From assembly GCA_031284185.1 (NCBI GenBank), contig JAITAJ010000001.1, positions 1-5,854 of the forward strand: a stretch of DNA of 5,854 nucleotides. The letters are read 5' to 3'. The first letter of the stretch is position 1. Each line of letters begins with the position of its first letter. Positions 5,749-5,854 of this stretch are shown here, piece by piece. The DNA comes from Accumulibacter sp. (lineage in GTDB: Bacteria > Pseudomonadota > Gammaproteobacteria > Burkholderiales > Rhodocyclaceae). Position numbers and translations under genes: made by a program. The notes beneath the pieces are model-generated. The model saw only the letters and a program-made list of their open reading frames with translations, was not told the origin of the DNA and made no database searches.

Positions 5749-5854
5749 TCACGAGATTTTAGCCCATAGGGCAATGCACCGAATCTGCACGGCAGCCACA
5801 AAAGAAGCCACGTTCTTGGCGTAGCGGGTGGCAATGCCTCGCCAGCGTTTCAAA
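5749..5854 (-). mobile_element. IS5-family insertion sequence: 3' end of the transposase gene
   Basis: The minus-strand frame entering from the right edge reads LKRWRGIATRYAKNVASF, then VAAVQIRCIALWAKIS, then TGA at 5751-5749. The block RWRGIATRYAKN followed by a hydrophobic tail is typical of the C-terminus of IS5-family DDE transposases. Only 34 codons are visible, so the catalytic residues and most of the element lie outside. The stop codon lies about 20 bp from the point where glpF homology ends (about 5728), so the element's end is probably within 5729-5748. The terminal inverted repeat cannot be confirmed without the other end. The element marks the break in the second glpF copy. Confidence 0.82.

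Overview
The window is a glycerol-catabolism cluster from a GC-rich bacterium, with every gene on the minus strand. The gene set, the type I 3-dehydroquinate dehydratase and an IS5-type transposase end suggest a proteobacterium, perhaps a betaproteobacterium, but this is only an inference. No marker in the window settles the taxonomy.

In transcription order (high to low coordinates) the layout is as follows. (1) The 3' end of an IS5-family transposase gene enters at the right edge (5749-5854). (2) A shredded second copy of glpF, the glycerol facilitator gene, lies at 5402-5728 and carries three internal deletions. (3) About 220 bp follow with no recognisable gene. (4) A candidate promoter/operator sits at about 5124-5177. 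(5) The leader at 4771-5105 is built from an imperfect tandem duplication. It contains a relic of glpD coding sequence and a duplicated ribosome-binding site plus start of glpK. (6) glpK, glycerol kinase, is intact (3283-4770). (7) The main glpF copy (2487-3142) has no start or first membrane helix and carries a 1-base frameshift. (8) A second candidate promoter/operator precedes glpD (2376-2411). (9) glpD, FAD-dependent glycerol-3-phosphate dehydrogenase, is intact (746-2359). (10) A 312-bp spacer holds a perfect 30-bp palindrome and other hairpins. (11) The 5' part of aroD (1-433) runs off the left edge.

GlpK phosphorylates glycerol, and GlpD oxidises the glycerol-3-phosphate to dihydroxyacetone phosphate, passing electrons to the quinone pool. 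The two enzymes look functional while both glpF copies look dead. The locus therefore seems to keep glycerol metabolism but to have lost its own facilitator, leaving glycerol entry to diffusion or to a transporter elsewhere. The two candidate promoters share an unusual motif, TTCGTAT-NN-GAAAA, in the same place relative to a -35-like hexamer, which suggests one regulator, possibly of the GlpR/DeoR type. I see no new defence, mobile or signalling system. The main interest is the record of duplication and decay around the glp genes.
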